Assembly (NCBI RefSeq): GCF_000019185.1
Contig: NC_010334.1
Location: 3,968,001-4,032,000, forward strand
From: Shewanella halifaxensis HAW-EB4
Lineage (GTDB): Bacteria; Pseudomonadota; Gammaproteobacteria; Enterobacterales; Shewanellaceae
Reading direction: 5' to 3'
DNA: 64,000 nt
Below are positions 52,006 to 60,550 of this stretch, one piece after another. The notes below the pieces were generated by a model. It was given only the letters and a program-made list of their open reading frames with translations. It had not been told where the DNA came from and ran no database searches. Numbering within the stretch: position 1 is the first letter of the stretch; each line of letters begins with the position of its first letter. The position numbers and the translations under genes were made by a program.

Positions 52006-53026
52006 CGTCAATCGCCTTTCTAAATTCTGATCGCCTCTGAGTTAACACCTCTTTGGCATTAACAACACTTTCAACAAAATCAATAACTTTAGTCTGAAGC
52101 TTAACCTTATTCAGTTTGTTGATACGCATAATGCCACCAGGGCTTTGTACGTTTACTTCAATCAGCTTTTCGTTAATCACATCAATACCGACAAAGAACA
52201 AACCGTCACGCACCAGCTTAGGACCAATGTGCTTACACAGCTCTTTTTCTTTCTTGGTCAGTACATGCTTAACGACACTGCCACCGGCATGAATGTTTGA
52301 GCGAACCTCACCTTGTGCAGGAATACGCTTCATCGCACCAATAGGCTCGCCGTTTAGCATAAGAATACGTACATCGCCTTCATCTGCGCCTTCTACATAC
52401 TCTTGTAAAATTACGTAGTTACCGCCTTTGCCACTGTTGATGTAGAACTCAAGCAGTGAGTGGAAGCTATTTTGAGCCGCTTTCTCAACCAAGATCACGC
52501 CCTGACCACCGTAACCATCAAGAGGCTTCATGATCATCTTGTCAGTCTTAGACTCACGTAGCACTTCTTCTAGATATTCAGGGGTTTTAGAAACATGGGT
52601 AACAGGAATAAAGGTGTTATTTGGATCATCGAATGACGCTGTGTATAGCTTGTTATTTGCAATACGTAAGCCGTCAATGTCATTCATGATGAACACTTCA
52701 TCACGCACCGAATCTAAGAAGTTAAGCGCAATCGGATCCAATGGTGGATTGGCGCGCATGATAATGCTGTCAAAGCCAGCTAACGGCAAACGTAGCTTTT
52801 TGAACTGCGCTTTTTTATAGAATGAAACAATATTATTTGGCGTAACTTGTTCTTTATCGAACACTTGGCAGAACGCACTGGCTTCTGAATCACGCATAGT
52901 TAGGTTGCTAGTCGTCGCAAGCGCTACTGTGTGCCCACGAGCAACACATTCGTGAATTAAACGCAGTGTGGTATCGGTTTCAGGCTCGATACTCGTCCAA
53001 GGGTACATCAAAAATAAAATATTCAA
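51989..53026 (-). CDS. ATP-grasp ligase related to glutathione synthetase
   Basis: The 345-residue protein resembles GshB. The N-terminus MNILFLMYPWTSIEPETDTT, the ATP-grasp blocks KPLDGYGGQGVILVEK and EYVEGADEGDVRILMLNGEPIG, and FVGIDVINEKLIEVNVQSPGG are all present. Such enzymes join a carboxylate to an amine using ATP. Whether it makes glutathione or another peptide is unknown. It is the first gene of an operon with the FGase/DUF1704 fusion. The start is TTG at 53026, judged by the family N-terminus. Confidence 0.8.
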   Translation of the reverse strand: MNILFLMYPWTSIEPETDTTLRLIHECVARGHTVALATTSNLTMRDSEASAFCQVFDKEQVTPNNIVSFYKKAQFKKLRLPLAGFDSIIMRANPPLDPIALNFLDSVRDEVFIMNDIDGLRIANNKLYTASFDDPNNTFIPVTHVSKTPEYLEEVLRESKTDKMIMKPLDGYGGQGVILVEKAAQNSFHSLLEFYINSGKGGNYVILQEYVEGADEGDVRILMLNGEPIGAMKRIPAQGEVRSNIHAGGSVVKHVLTKKEKELCKHIGPKLVRDGLFFVGIDVINEKLIEVNVQSPGGIMRINKLNKVKLQTKVIDFVESVVNAKEVLTQRRSEFRKAIDDAHII

Positions 53027-53429
53027 TAGGATCTCTTAAAAAAGTGGAATGCTCTAAAGATCTTGGGCCGGATGATGGCTTGGGGAGGTGTAGAGTATTC
53101 AAAATAAACAACACAATGACTCGGGTTAAATGCAACCCAAGTCAGACAATGGCATCTATCTATCAATACAAATTTGTACTAGATGGAGTGGCGTAATTTA
53201 CACCATATTTTGAAATTGGAATATAAAAATATTCATACAAAATCAAATAAAGTTATTCACCAATATCACAACCAACAGTTAACCCTTGAGCCCCTATTGG
53301 AATAGGCTTTCAAGGCATTGTTCTTACGCTGTAAGAAGTGGCCAATTACTCACAGAGAGCACTGCCATACTATTTATGACCTCACTAAATGGAGCTCTGA
53401 TTTAAGACATCACTCAATCAGTCCTCAAT
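53027..53429. other. Intergenic region upstream of the ATP-grasp gene
   Basis: About 400 bases without a supported gene. The promoter of the ATP-grasp/DUF1704 operon must be in the left part. The stretch near 53200-53280 is AT-rich. I see no strong hairpin. Confidence 0.5.
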
Positions 53430-54494
53430 TTAATGACAAGAGGTTTTTAAATCTACGACTTTTTCACTATAAAAATGATTGGCGTCATTCACTTTAACCT
53501 GATTTCTCCCCGCATGCTTTGCCTCGTATAACGCTAAGTCTGCACGCTTTACCCAAAGTTCAAGTTCTTCACCCACTATAGACTCAGCGATGCCAGTGCT
53601 GAGTGTTACACTGTCGACTTCAGGACATGTCTCAACAATGCCTTTAGCCACTTCCTGGCCAATAGTTCGCATAATCTTCAGCGCGCTTTCAGCTTTGGTA
53701 TTATCAAATAAGAGTAGGAACTCATCACCACCTAAACGAAATAGTAAGTCAGCCTTTCTGCAATGGCAGTTAATTAGCTTAACCACTGTTTTAATGACTT
53801 GGTCGCCCACATCGTGGCCATGTACATCGTTTACATCCTTGAAATAATCAATATCTATTGCCGCAATACAAGTGGCTTGTTCCATCTTAGCTTTTTCACT
53901 CGCCGTAATTAAAGATACGTCCAGTTGATGACGGTTGAGTGCGCCAGTTAATGAGTCTCGCGTTGACAGATAACTTAAATTGGCCTGCAGCTTTCTCACC
54001 GTTTCAATTACATAATGAGCAATTGATACACAGAAAAGCAGCGCAAGAATAAATCGCAGTGTCACAGTGGGTTCTTGATGCGGAAGTGCCGCTACAGCAC
54101 TCGTTAAGATAATTCCCCCATTAGCCAACATGGCCATTTTTTTAGGGACTAATAGTACGATGCTTGTGACAACAGGAAACACCCAGTATGTTGCCAGCGT
54201 ACCAAAGACATGAATGCTCAACACCATCGAGATAGCGAGCAAAAAAAGTGGGGGCCTATAACCCAAAATATTGCGATTTAATCGCAATATACCAAAGACT
54301 TCGATGACCAGACTTAACTCAAAGGCAAGTAAACAAAAACCGAGCAAGGTCTCTCCAATCACAAAGTTCTTGATACTTAGTGGTAGAAAAGTCATCAGTG
54401 TCACAAGCAGAATAAATGTCAGTACTCGCTGACGACTGTAAATATCGAACAGGCCTTCGTCCTGAGGGTTACCCAAAAAGCTGAATCTATCCAT
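53430..54494 (-). CDS. Membrane diguanylate cyclase (GGDEF)
   Basis: The 354-residue protein has about five or six TM helices in residues 20-165 and a cytoplasmic GGDEF domain from about 180 onwards. RLGGDEF is canonical, and RKAD stands five residues before it, the usual RxxD inhibitory site for c-di-GMP feedback. It should synthesise c-di-GMP from GTP. AGGGGC precedes the ATG. Monocistronic; the signal detected by the membrane part is unknown. Confidence 0.9.
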   Translation of the reverse strand: MDRFSFLGNPQDEGLFDIYSRQRVLTFILLVTLMTFLPLSIKNFVIGETLLGFCLLAFELSLVIEVFGILRLNRNILGYRPPLFLLAISMVLSIHVFGTLATYWVFPVVTSIVLLVPKKMAMLANGGIILTSAVAALPHQEPTVTLRFILALLFCVSIAHYVIETVRKLQANLSYLSTRDSLTGALNRHQLDVSLITASEKAKMEQATCIAAIDIDYFKDVNDVHGHDVGDQVIKTVVKLINCHCRKADLLFRLGGDEFLLLFDNTKAESALKIMRTIGQEVAKGIVETCPEVDSVTLSTGIAESIVGEELELWVKRADLALYEAKHAGRNQVKVNDANHFYSEKVVDLKTSCH

Positions 54495-54834
54495 AGTGCC
54501 CCTCTATTAGTCATACCCTTATATGTGGATGAGCAACACAGAATAATTTATTTTAATCATCCAATAGAAAGCTTATCGCTTTAACGCTAAAAACGCAGCC
54601 TTCTGGCGTTTTTTTATCCGATAGCAACGATTAAGAATTTAACGACCTAACCTTTCATCAAGCTTAAGCCTCGCCCTACATGCCGCAGATGCAGTCAACA
54701 AGCTCAACAAATAAGCTCAATAGGCAAATATAGGGGGAAGGCCATGATAATTAACATGATGCTAAAACCATCGGCCCAATCCATTTATGACTATGCTTAT
54801 GCTGTTCACTTAAAAACTTAATCTGGGGTAAAGC
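54495..54834. other. Intergenic region with an orphan terminator-like hairpin
   Basis: No gene is seen in 340 bases. AAAAACGC (54589-54596) pairs with GCGTTTTT (54606-54613), with T-runs on both strands, although no gene ends here on either strand. The promoters of the GGDEF gene and the CDGSH fusion gene share this region. Confidence 0.5.
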
Positions 54835-56382
54835 ATGAAGCCAATAGTTGCAGATAATAAGCCCATCAAGGTCAGCCTTACTCAAGGAAAAGAGTACTAC
54901 TTCTGCAGTTGTGGTCGCTCTAAAAACCAGCCTTTCTGTGACGGCTCCCACGCAGGTTCAGAGTTTAAGCCTAAGGCTTTTAAGGCCGATAAAACCGAAG
55001 ACGCCTTTCTATGTCAGTGCAAACATAGCGCTAATCCCCCCTTCTGTGATGGCTCCCATAAACAATTCACTCCGGCCAATGTAGGCAAGGAAGGACCGGG
55101 TATAACCACCTCGGCCAATTCAGTAAGCACCGCACCTATAGCGACAAATACACAAGCTGAGCCAACCCTTGAATATATTCATATGCTGGCTCGTGAGGGG
55201 TTGTCAAAAGTCGGCCATCATGGCCCTATGACGTCTATGGGCGTACCACGCAGCGAGTTACCACACTGGGACGAGCTACAACTGATGGTGGCGCAAATGG
55301 CCACAAAACCCCTGATGGAAGATGTCGAAGTGTCGACAGAACTCATCATTGGCCCCCAAGCAAGAAAGCCACTTAAATTAGCAATCCCACTATTTGTTTC
55401 CGATATGAGTTACGGCTCACTATCAGAGGAAGCTAAGATTGCACTCGCTCGTGGTGCCGAGCTCGTAGGCACCGGGATCTGCTCAGGCGAAGGAGGTATG
55501 TTAGATGAGGAGCAAGCTGAAAACTCTCGTTACTTTTACGAGTTAGCCAGTGCGGAATTTGGCTATAACGAGGCCTTACTCAGCCGGGTGCAAAGCTTTC
55601 ACTTCAAAGGTGGACAAGGCGCAAAAACGGGCACCGGTGGCCATCTACCCGCTAGCAAGAATGTTGGTAAAATAGCAGAGGTTCGAGGCTTACCTGAAGG
55701 GACTGACGCCATCTCTCCCCCAACCTTTAAAGATCTCAAAAGCAGCGCCGACTTTAAGCGTTTTGCAGATAGGGTTAGAGAGGTTTCTGGCGGTATTCCA
55801 ATTGGCTTTAAACTCAGTGCCAATCATATTGAGCGCGATATCCAATTTGCGCTAGATGCCAGCGCCGACTACATTATCCTCGATGGTCGAGGCGGCGGTA
55901 CAGGCGCTGCACCTGAAATTTTTCGTGACCATATCAGCGTACCGACGATTCCCGCGCTGGCTAGAGCGAGGCGATACTTAGATGAGCAAGGCATGAGTGG
56001 TCTGGTAACCTTGATTATTACCGGTGGTATACGCACGCCGATTGATTTTGTCAAAGCCATGGCCTTAGGTGCCGATGGTGTCGCAATTTCCAATAGTGCA
56101 ATGCAGGCGATAGGCTGCGTTGCCGCACGCATGTGTAATACCAATAACTGCCCTGCAGGGATAGCAACCCAAAGAGTCGAACTTCGCCAACGCCTTGATA
56201 TTGAAAAATCGGCTAGGCAGTTACAACATTTTTTTGAAGCCTCAACCGAGTTGATGCAGGTGATGGCTCGCGCCTGCGGCCATGACTCTCTCAGTCAGTT
56301 TAACAAAAACGACTTAGCCACTTGGCACTGTGAGATGGCGCGCCTAAGCGGCGTGAAATACTCAGGCTTTATGGATCTCTAA
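54835..56382 (+). CDS. Two CDGSH iron-sulfur domains fused to an FMN-binding glutamate synthase-like domain
   Basis: Residues about 20-85 of this 515-residue protein carry two CDGSH [2Fe-2S] sites, CSCGRSKNQPFCDGSH and CQCKHSANPPFCDGSH, each with 3Cys-1His ligands. After a linker, the remainder is the glutamate synthase FMN domain: IPLFVSDMSYGSLSEEA, GGRGGGTGAAPEIF and the [3Fe-4S]-type CVAARMCNTNNCPAG array (C-x5-C-x4-C). No glutaminase domain is present, so it is probably not a normal GOGAT. It may be an electron-transfer or amino-acid-redox enzyme. GGGG precedes the ATG. Confidence 0.85.
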   Translation: MKPIVADNKPIKVSLTQGKEYYFCSCGRSKNQPFCDGSHAGSEFKPKAFKADKTEDAFLCQCKHSANPPFCDGSHKQFTPANVGKEGPGITTSANSVSTAPIATNTQAEPTLEYIHMLAREGLSKVGHHGPMTSMGVPRSELPHWDELQLMVAQMATKPLMEDVEVSTELIIGPQARKPLKLAIPLFVSDMSYGSLSEEAKIALARGAELVGTGICSGEGGMLDEEQAENSRYFYELASAEFGYNEALLSRVQSFHFKGGQGAKTGTGGHLPASKNVGKIAEVRGLPEGTDAISPPTFKDLKSSADFKRFADRVREVSGGIPIGFKLSANHIERDIQFALDASADYIILDGRGGGTGAAPEIFRDHISVPTIPALARARRYLDEQGMSGLVTLIITGGIRTPIDFVKAMALGADGVAISNSAMQAIGCVAARMCNTNNCPAGIATQRVELRQRLDIEKSARQLQHFFEASTELMQVMARACGHDSLSQFNKNDLATWHCEMARLSGVKYSGFMDL

Positions 56383-56453
56383 ACACTCACATAAACCCGA
56401 TAAAACCACCTTCTGAAGTGGGTGGCTTTCGGCTAAAAACAAAAGCAGCCCCT

Positions 56454-57044
56454 TTACTGCTCAACTCCTCGCATAAAGGCTCTGTCGGCCAGCGCTAACA
56501 TGGCTAAATCCTCTTTAGTGTCACCATAGGCGTAGATCTGACTATAACGGCTTAAATCAAACTCCTGTGACACCTTATAAGCTTTCACCTCGCAGCTACA
56601 ATCTCCTGCGCGGTAATAGCCACTATAGCGCTTACCATCACTTGCCATTTCACTACAGATAAGTGCTATGCCCATAGTCTGACACCAAGGCTTGAGGTAG
56701 AGATCCAATGAAGCAGAGACCAGCACTATGGTTGCGCCATCCGTTTGATGCAGCCTTAAGGTTTGCAGCATATCGGTTCGTAAACAGGAGGGAATGACAC
56801 CACTGGCATAGGCTTCACCGATGGCTGCCACTTTAGTAGAGGAGCGCCCGACAAAGGCAAAAAAACTAACAAATGGCCTAAGCTTTCGCGCAGGGATAAC
56901 GCCCAACTTGTATAGCAGGTAAAGCGGTGACATAAACACCGCGCCAAGCACTAACCGCAGTGGCGTTGCTGAATAGAGGATAAACTTGGTAAACATATCT
57001 TGATGGGTCAAGGTGCCATCAAAATCAAACAAAACAAGCTTCAA
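56454..57044 (-). CDS. HAD-IB family phosphatase
   Basis: The 196-residue protein has HAD motif I DFDGTLTH, motif II in VLVSASLDLYL, and motif III/IV in YGDTKEDLAML. The cap is of the IB type, with a hydrophobic segment (SPLYLLYKLGVIP). Such HAD-IB proteins dephosphorylate phosphoserine-like or lipid-phosphate substrates. The start is TTG 57044, with AGGAGA properly spaced. It follows glnD (same strand) by 48 bases and may be co-transcribed. Confidence 0.88.
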   Translation of the reverse strand: MKLVLFDFDGTLTHQDMFTKFILYSATPLRLVLGAVFMSPLYLLYKLGVIPARKLRPFVSFFAFVGRSSTKVAAIGEAYASGVIPSCLRTDMLQTLRLHQTDGATIVLVSASLDLYLKPWCQTMGIALICSEMASDGKRYSGYYRAGDCSCEVKAYKVSQEFDLSRYSQIYAYGDTKEDLAMLALADRAFMRGVEQ

Positions 57045-57092
57045 GCCTATCTCCTAAGCTGGCGATAAAATAGCGAGCCATTCTAGCAGCTT

Positions 57093-59666
57093 TTACGCAA
57101 TTTCCTCTTCAATAATATCCACTAGCTTTAGCTGTTCATCATGACCGAAAGAGGTTTTCTCGGCGTTGGACACCAAAAATACGTTTTCGGTACATTCGCC
57201 CAAGGTACTAATTCTCGCCGAGTGGATACTCAGATTTCGTTCAGAGAGTAGGTTACAGATCTGCTCTAAATACATAGGATCATCCAAGGTATTAACCTTA
57301 AGCAGGGCTCTGTTTTTCTTTGTAGTGTGTAGCACTGTAACGACCGGAGGACTATCGAAATTCTTTAAGGCTCTTGGCGTCATTAGCTTTCTAGGTCTGT
57401 CCTTTTGATCAACCGCTCGATAGATGCGCTTAACGATCTGCTCTATTCTAGGTTCATCATCAATAGACTCATCCTTATGATCAAGCACCTTGATGATCTC
57501 CAGCACTTGACCATTTTTAGTCTGCATCATCTGGGCATCTTTCACCTTGAGCTTAGAGCTGGCTAAGGTCTTAAACAGATCGACAAATAACTTGGGTCTA
57601 TCCTTGGTATAAACAAAAATACTGGTAAAGCCATTATCGCCATTTTTACCCACCAATACTCGGGTCGTTCCCGCTTCACCAGCCAGAATACCTTGAGTTA
57701 TCTCAACGATATCCTCTAATGAATTACCACTAAAGAAGTTGTTCGGTAAACTGTGCCAGAATCGATTTAATCGCTCCTCTTCCACGCCCAGTTTTAGCAG
57801 TTCAGCTCTACCATCGGTTTGGTTTTCACGAATAACGGTTCGCACCTCGAAGATGTTCTCAATTCCCTGCTTTAACGTCTCTCGCACCGCCATATACAGC
57901 TGCGTCAACTGGCTTTCTTGCCAGTCATTCCAGTAGCTTTCGTTTGTGGCCATCATATCGGCAATGGTAAATAAAAACAGAGCGTTAAGTTTACCCTGGG
58001 AGCCGATGGCTTTAGCCAAATGTTTGATTACATCGGGATCGCTAATATCTTGGGTTTGAATAGCACTAATTAATACATCTTGGTTCGCCACCAGCCAATA
58101 AATAAGCGAGGTTGTCGAGGCTTTGAGTAAGTGCTCTTCGGCTAATTCTTTGGCTTGGATGGCACTTAATTCGCTGTTTTCAATCGCCTGCTTACCTGAC
58201 AAGTGATGACAAAGGGTCGCAAATACCAACGCAAATCGATTACCGATATTTTGGTAAATTGAATAGGTGAGACTGTTTTTCTTATTGAGCGCAAAACTGT
58301 CGATATATTGAATGGCTTTAAAGGTATGCTCATCTACCGTAAACGCGTTATGCATATCAAACTGCATCTGGCCTTCAATAGCGTGCCACTGTGAACAATA
58401 CGCCGCTAATACCCCGTAACGGTGCATTAAGCCTAAACATTTTCGCAGCCCCTTAGGGTGCGCTAGAATCGCTAAAAACTCTTCACGACAGCCTTGGTAA
58501 TCTTGTAACTCACCCAGTAAACCGCGACGGGTTTGTCTGAGCAATCTAAGTGTTTGCGGCGCAATACCATCAATATTATCGTTCTCAGCAATCAGCTTGA
58601 ACATACGTATGACTTGGCGTTTATCGATAAACGCCTGAGAGAACTTCACCTCTATAAGCCCGTTACAGACACTAAAATACTTATCGATTGATTGCAGATT
58701 ATCGCGCTCGGTTTCGTTTAGGGTGTCGAGCTTAAAAGAATCACAGATGATCTGATTTAACTCACGCACGCGAGTCATGGCTCTAAAGAGCTGGCGCATC
58801 ATACGCTCAATTGCCAGCTGACTATTATCACCTTGGCCAAACTGCATAAATTCGGCGACACCAGCTTGATGTTCGAATAACAACACATCCTGCGCAGACT
58901 GTGTCACGCAGTGCAGCGCCCACCTAACACGACAGATAAAGTCATAAGCCTCTAATAGCTCATACACTTCATCTTGCTGTAAGAAACCGATGGTTTTAAG
59001 GGCATTAGCGTTGGTAAGTGAGAAGTGCTTTTGCGCGATCCACATAATGGTGTGCACATCTCGCAATCCACCGGGGTTGTTCTTGAGGTTAGGCTCTAAA
59101 TAAAGTGCGGTATTGAGCGCTTTATTGTGTCTCAGTTGCTGCTCGGCCATTTTAGCATCGTAAAAGGACAAACTAGTCCATAGCTCGTTTTGATAAAGCT
59201 GTTCTTTAATGTTTTGTGCGTGTTTTTTAGGGCCGACTAAACAGCGGATATCGAGCAGATTGGTAGCAATGGTAATATCAGATTTTGCAGATTCAATCGA
59301 TTCACAGAGTGTTCTAACGGTTTGGCCTATATCTAGACCAAAATCCCACAGGCGGGTAAGAAAAAGCGATAATTGTTCTTGCTGGTGCGGGGTTAACTCT
59401 TGTTCGATAATAATGGCTAAATCGATATCAGACCTTGGGTGCAACGCCCTTCGACCATATCCCCCTACCGCATTAAGCGACATCGAGGTATTATGCAAGT
59501 TATACATCTTCCATAATGAAACCAACATTTCATCTATATGCTTAGCGCGCCTCTTTAGCAGAGTCTGCACTGGCAGAATTAAAAACTGCTCATTAAGCTT
59601 TTCGTCGAAGGTTTTTATATGAAACTTCAACTCCGAGAGAGAATTCAGTTCCACTATACTAGACAT
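57093..59666 (-). CDS. glnD: PII uridylyltransferase GlnD with degenerate HD domain
   Basis: The 857-residue GlnD has an intact nucleotidyltransferase domain (GGYGRR at 68-73, Asp80 and Asp82) and two ACT domains at the C-terminus. The nitrogen sensor normally uridylylates PII and removes UMP by its HD domain. Here the HD dyad of the LFHDIAKG motif is CHHLSGK (H487-H488), the following DHS is ENS, and the later conserved His (QH of E. coli) reads NQ. Uridylyl-removing activity may be lost. The first His, in VDEHTFK, is kept. The start follows AGGAAAGAG. Confidence 0.92.
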   Translation of the reverse strand: MSSIVELNSLSELKFHIKTFDEKLNEQFLILPVQTLLKRRAKHIDEMLVSLWKMYNLHNTSMSLNAVGGYGRRALHPRSDIDLAIIIEQELTPHQQEQLSLFLTRLWDFGLDIGQTVRTLCESIESAKSDITIATNLLDIRCLVGPKKHAQNIKEQLYQNELWTSLSFYDAKMAEQQLRHNKALNTALYLEPNLKNNPGGLRDVHTIMWIAQKHFSLTNANALKTIGFLQQDEVYELLEAYDFICRVRWALHCVTQSAQDVLLFEHQAGVAEFMQFGQGDNSQLAIERMMRQLFRAMTRVRELNQIICDSFKLDTLNETERDNLQSIDKYFSVCNGLIEVKFSQAFIDKRQVIRMFKLIAENDNIDGIAPQTLRLLRQTRRGLLGELQDYQGCREEFLAILAHPKGLRKCLGLMHRYGVLAAYCSQWHAIEGQMQFDMHNAFTVDEHTFKAIQYIDSFALNKKNSLTYSIYQNIGNRFALVFATLCHHLSGKQAIENSELSAIQAKELAEEHLLKASTTSLIYWLVANQDVLISAIQTQDISDPDVIKHLAKAIGSQGKLNALFLFTIADMMATNESYWNDWQESQLTQLYMAVRETLKQGIENIFEVRTVIRENQTDGRAELLKLGVEEERLNRFWHSLPNNFFSGNSLEDIVEITQGILAGEAGTTRVLVGKNGDNGFTSIFVYTKDRPKLFVDLFKTLASSKLKVKDAQMMQTKNGQVLEIIKVLDHKDESIDDEPRIEQIVKRIYRAVDQKDRPRKLMTPRALKNFDSPPVVTVLHTTKKNRALLKVNTLDDPMYLEQICNLLSERNLSIHSARISTLGECTENVFLVSNAEKTSFGHDEQLKLVDIIEEEIA

Positions 59667-60097
59667 AATAAGGCTCTTTCCTATTTGCTATATAACCACT
59701 GGTTTATACCTTAATACATCAGGTAGATGACAACATTCAACGTTCTAATTAGTCCGCAGAAAACATGATTTTGACTGGATTAATCGCGACACAACCATAA
59801 CAATTACGAGACTTTTTTTCAACAACGCTCAGTTATAACTCGCTCCCCATTAGCCAAGTTCGGCTAAGTTTATCGACAGAAATGAGTTGCAATAAGCGAT
59901 GATCCAGCTAGGAGAATCATGCTAGAGAATCGCTATCGATTATCAATAAGGCCCATGAATAATAACAAGTTAGCATATTTACCCGTTTGCTCTGATAGAG
60001 TAACCTGTAACTTTATATAAACAGTATCAAAGCCATTACCATCCGCGTTTAAACTAACATAAATATTGTATGGCAATGACGCATTAAAGGCGCCCCC
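59667..60097. other. Intergenic region upstream of glnD
   Basis: About 430 bases between divergent genes. It must hold the glnD promoter. A 33-codon open frame at 59919-60020 starts with ATG after AGGAGA, but is otherwise unsupported. No hairpin or repeat is obvious. Confidence 0.45.
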
Positions 60098-60523
60098 ATG
60101 AAACAGAAAATAGTATTAGTGAAGAGTTATTTCGCTAAGATTGAAACCAATATACGCGAAGAGATGTGGGCCGCTAAGCCGAAAACATCAGACTTTGAAT
60201 ACTCCACCTGCAAGATTGATAGCGAACGGCTCAATAATGATCTACAACAGGCTATCGAGGCACTCAACACCGATGGCTATAAAGTGCAACAGATAACCCC
60301 TGTAACATCAGGAGATTATGCCTTTAAAGATCACTTCAGCGACCCTCACCTGCTAGGTAATGGCGTCAGCACAGAAGGCGGATATGGTTATGGCTTTTCC
60401 TATACCGATAGCTTGATTATTCTGGCAGAGCTTATTGCTGAAGCACCTAAGCAACAAGTGGTAAATGAAAGCCTAGACGATCCTATTCTTGATACCAATA
60501 TTCCCACCGATGAGCTTAGCTAA
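60098..60523 (+). CDS. Conserved hypothetical protein
   Basis: I do not recognise this 141-residue protein. It is soluble and acidic, with no signal peptide. A GNGVSTEGGYGYGFSYTDSL block in the middle is Gly/Tyr-rich, and there is a helix before it (LNNDLQQAIEALNTDGYKV). The latter resembles the pattern in small proteins that bind or sense a ligand by a beta-alpha fold, but this is only a shape. Weak ribosome-binding site. It lies between glnD and an outer-membrane gene, facing away from glnD. Confidence 0.6.
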   Translation: MKQKIVLVKSYFAKIETNIREEMWAAKPKTSDFEYSTCKIDSERLNNDLQQAIEALNTDGYKVQQITPVTSGDYAFKDHFSDPHLLGNGVSTEGGYGYGFSYTDSLIILAELIAEAPKQQVVNESLDDPILDTNIPTDELS

Positions 60524-60550
60524 GCTCATTCGTGCTTGGCTAATATTTGA

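Noticed and set aside
59209..59622. A 137-codon open frame antisense to glnD
   Set aside because: Lies entirely within a conserved gene on the other strand; no independent evidence.
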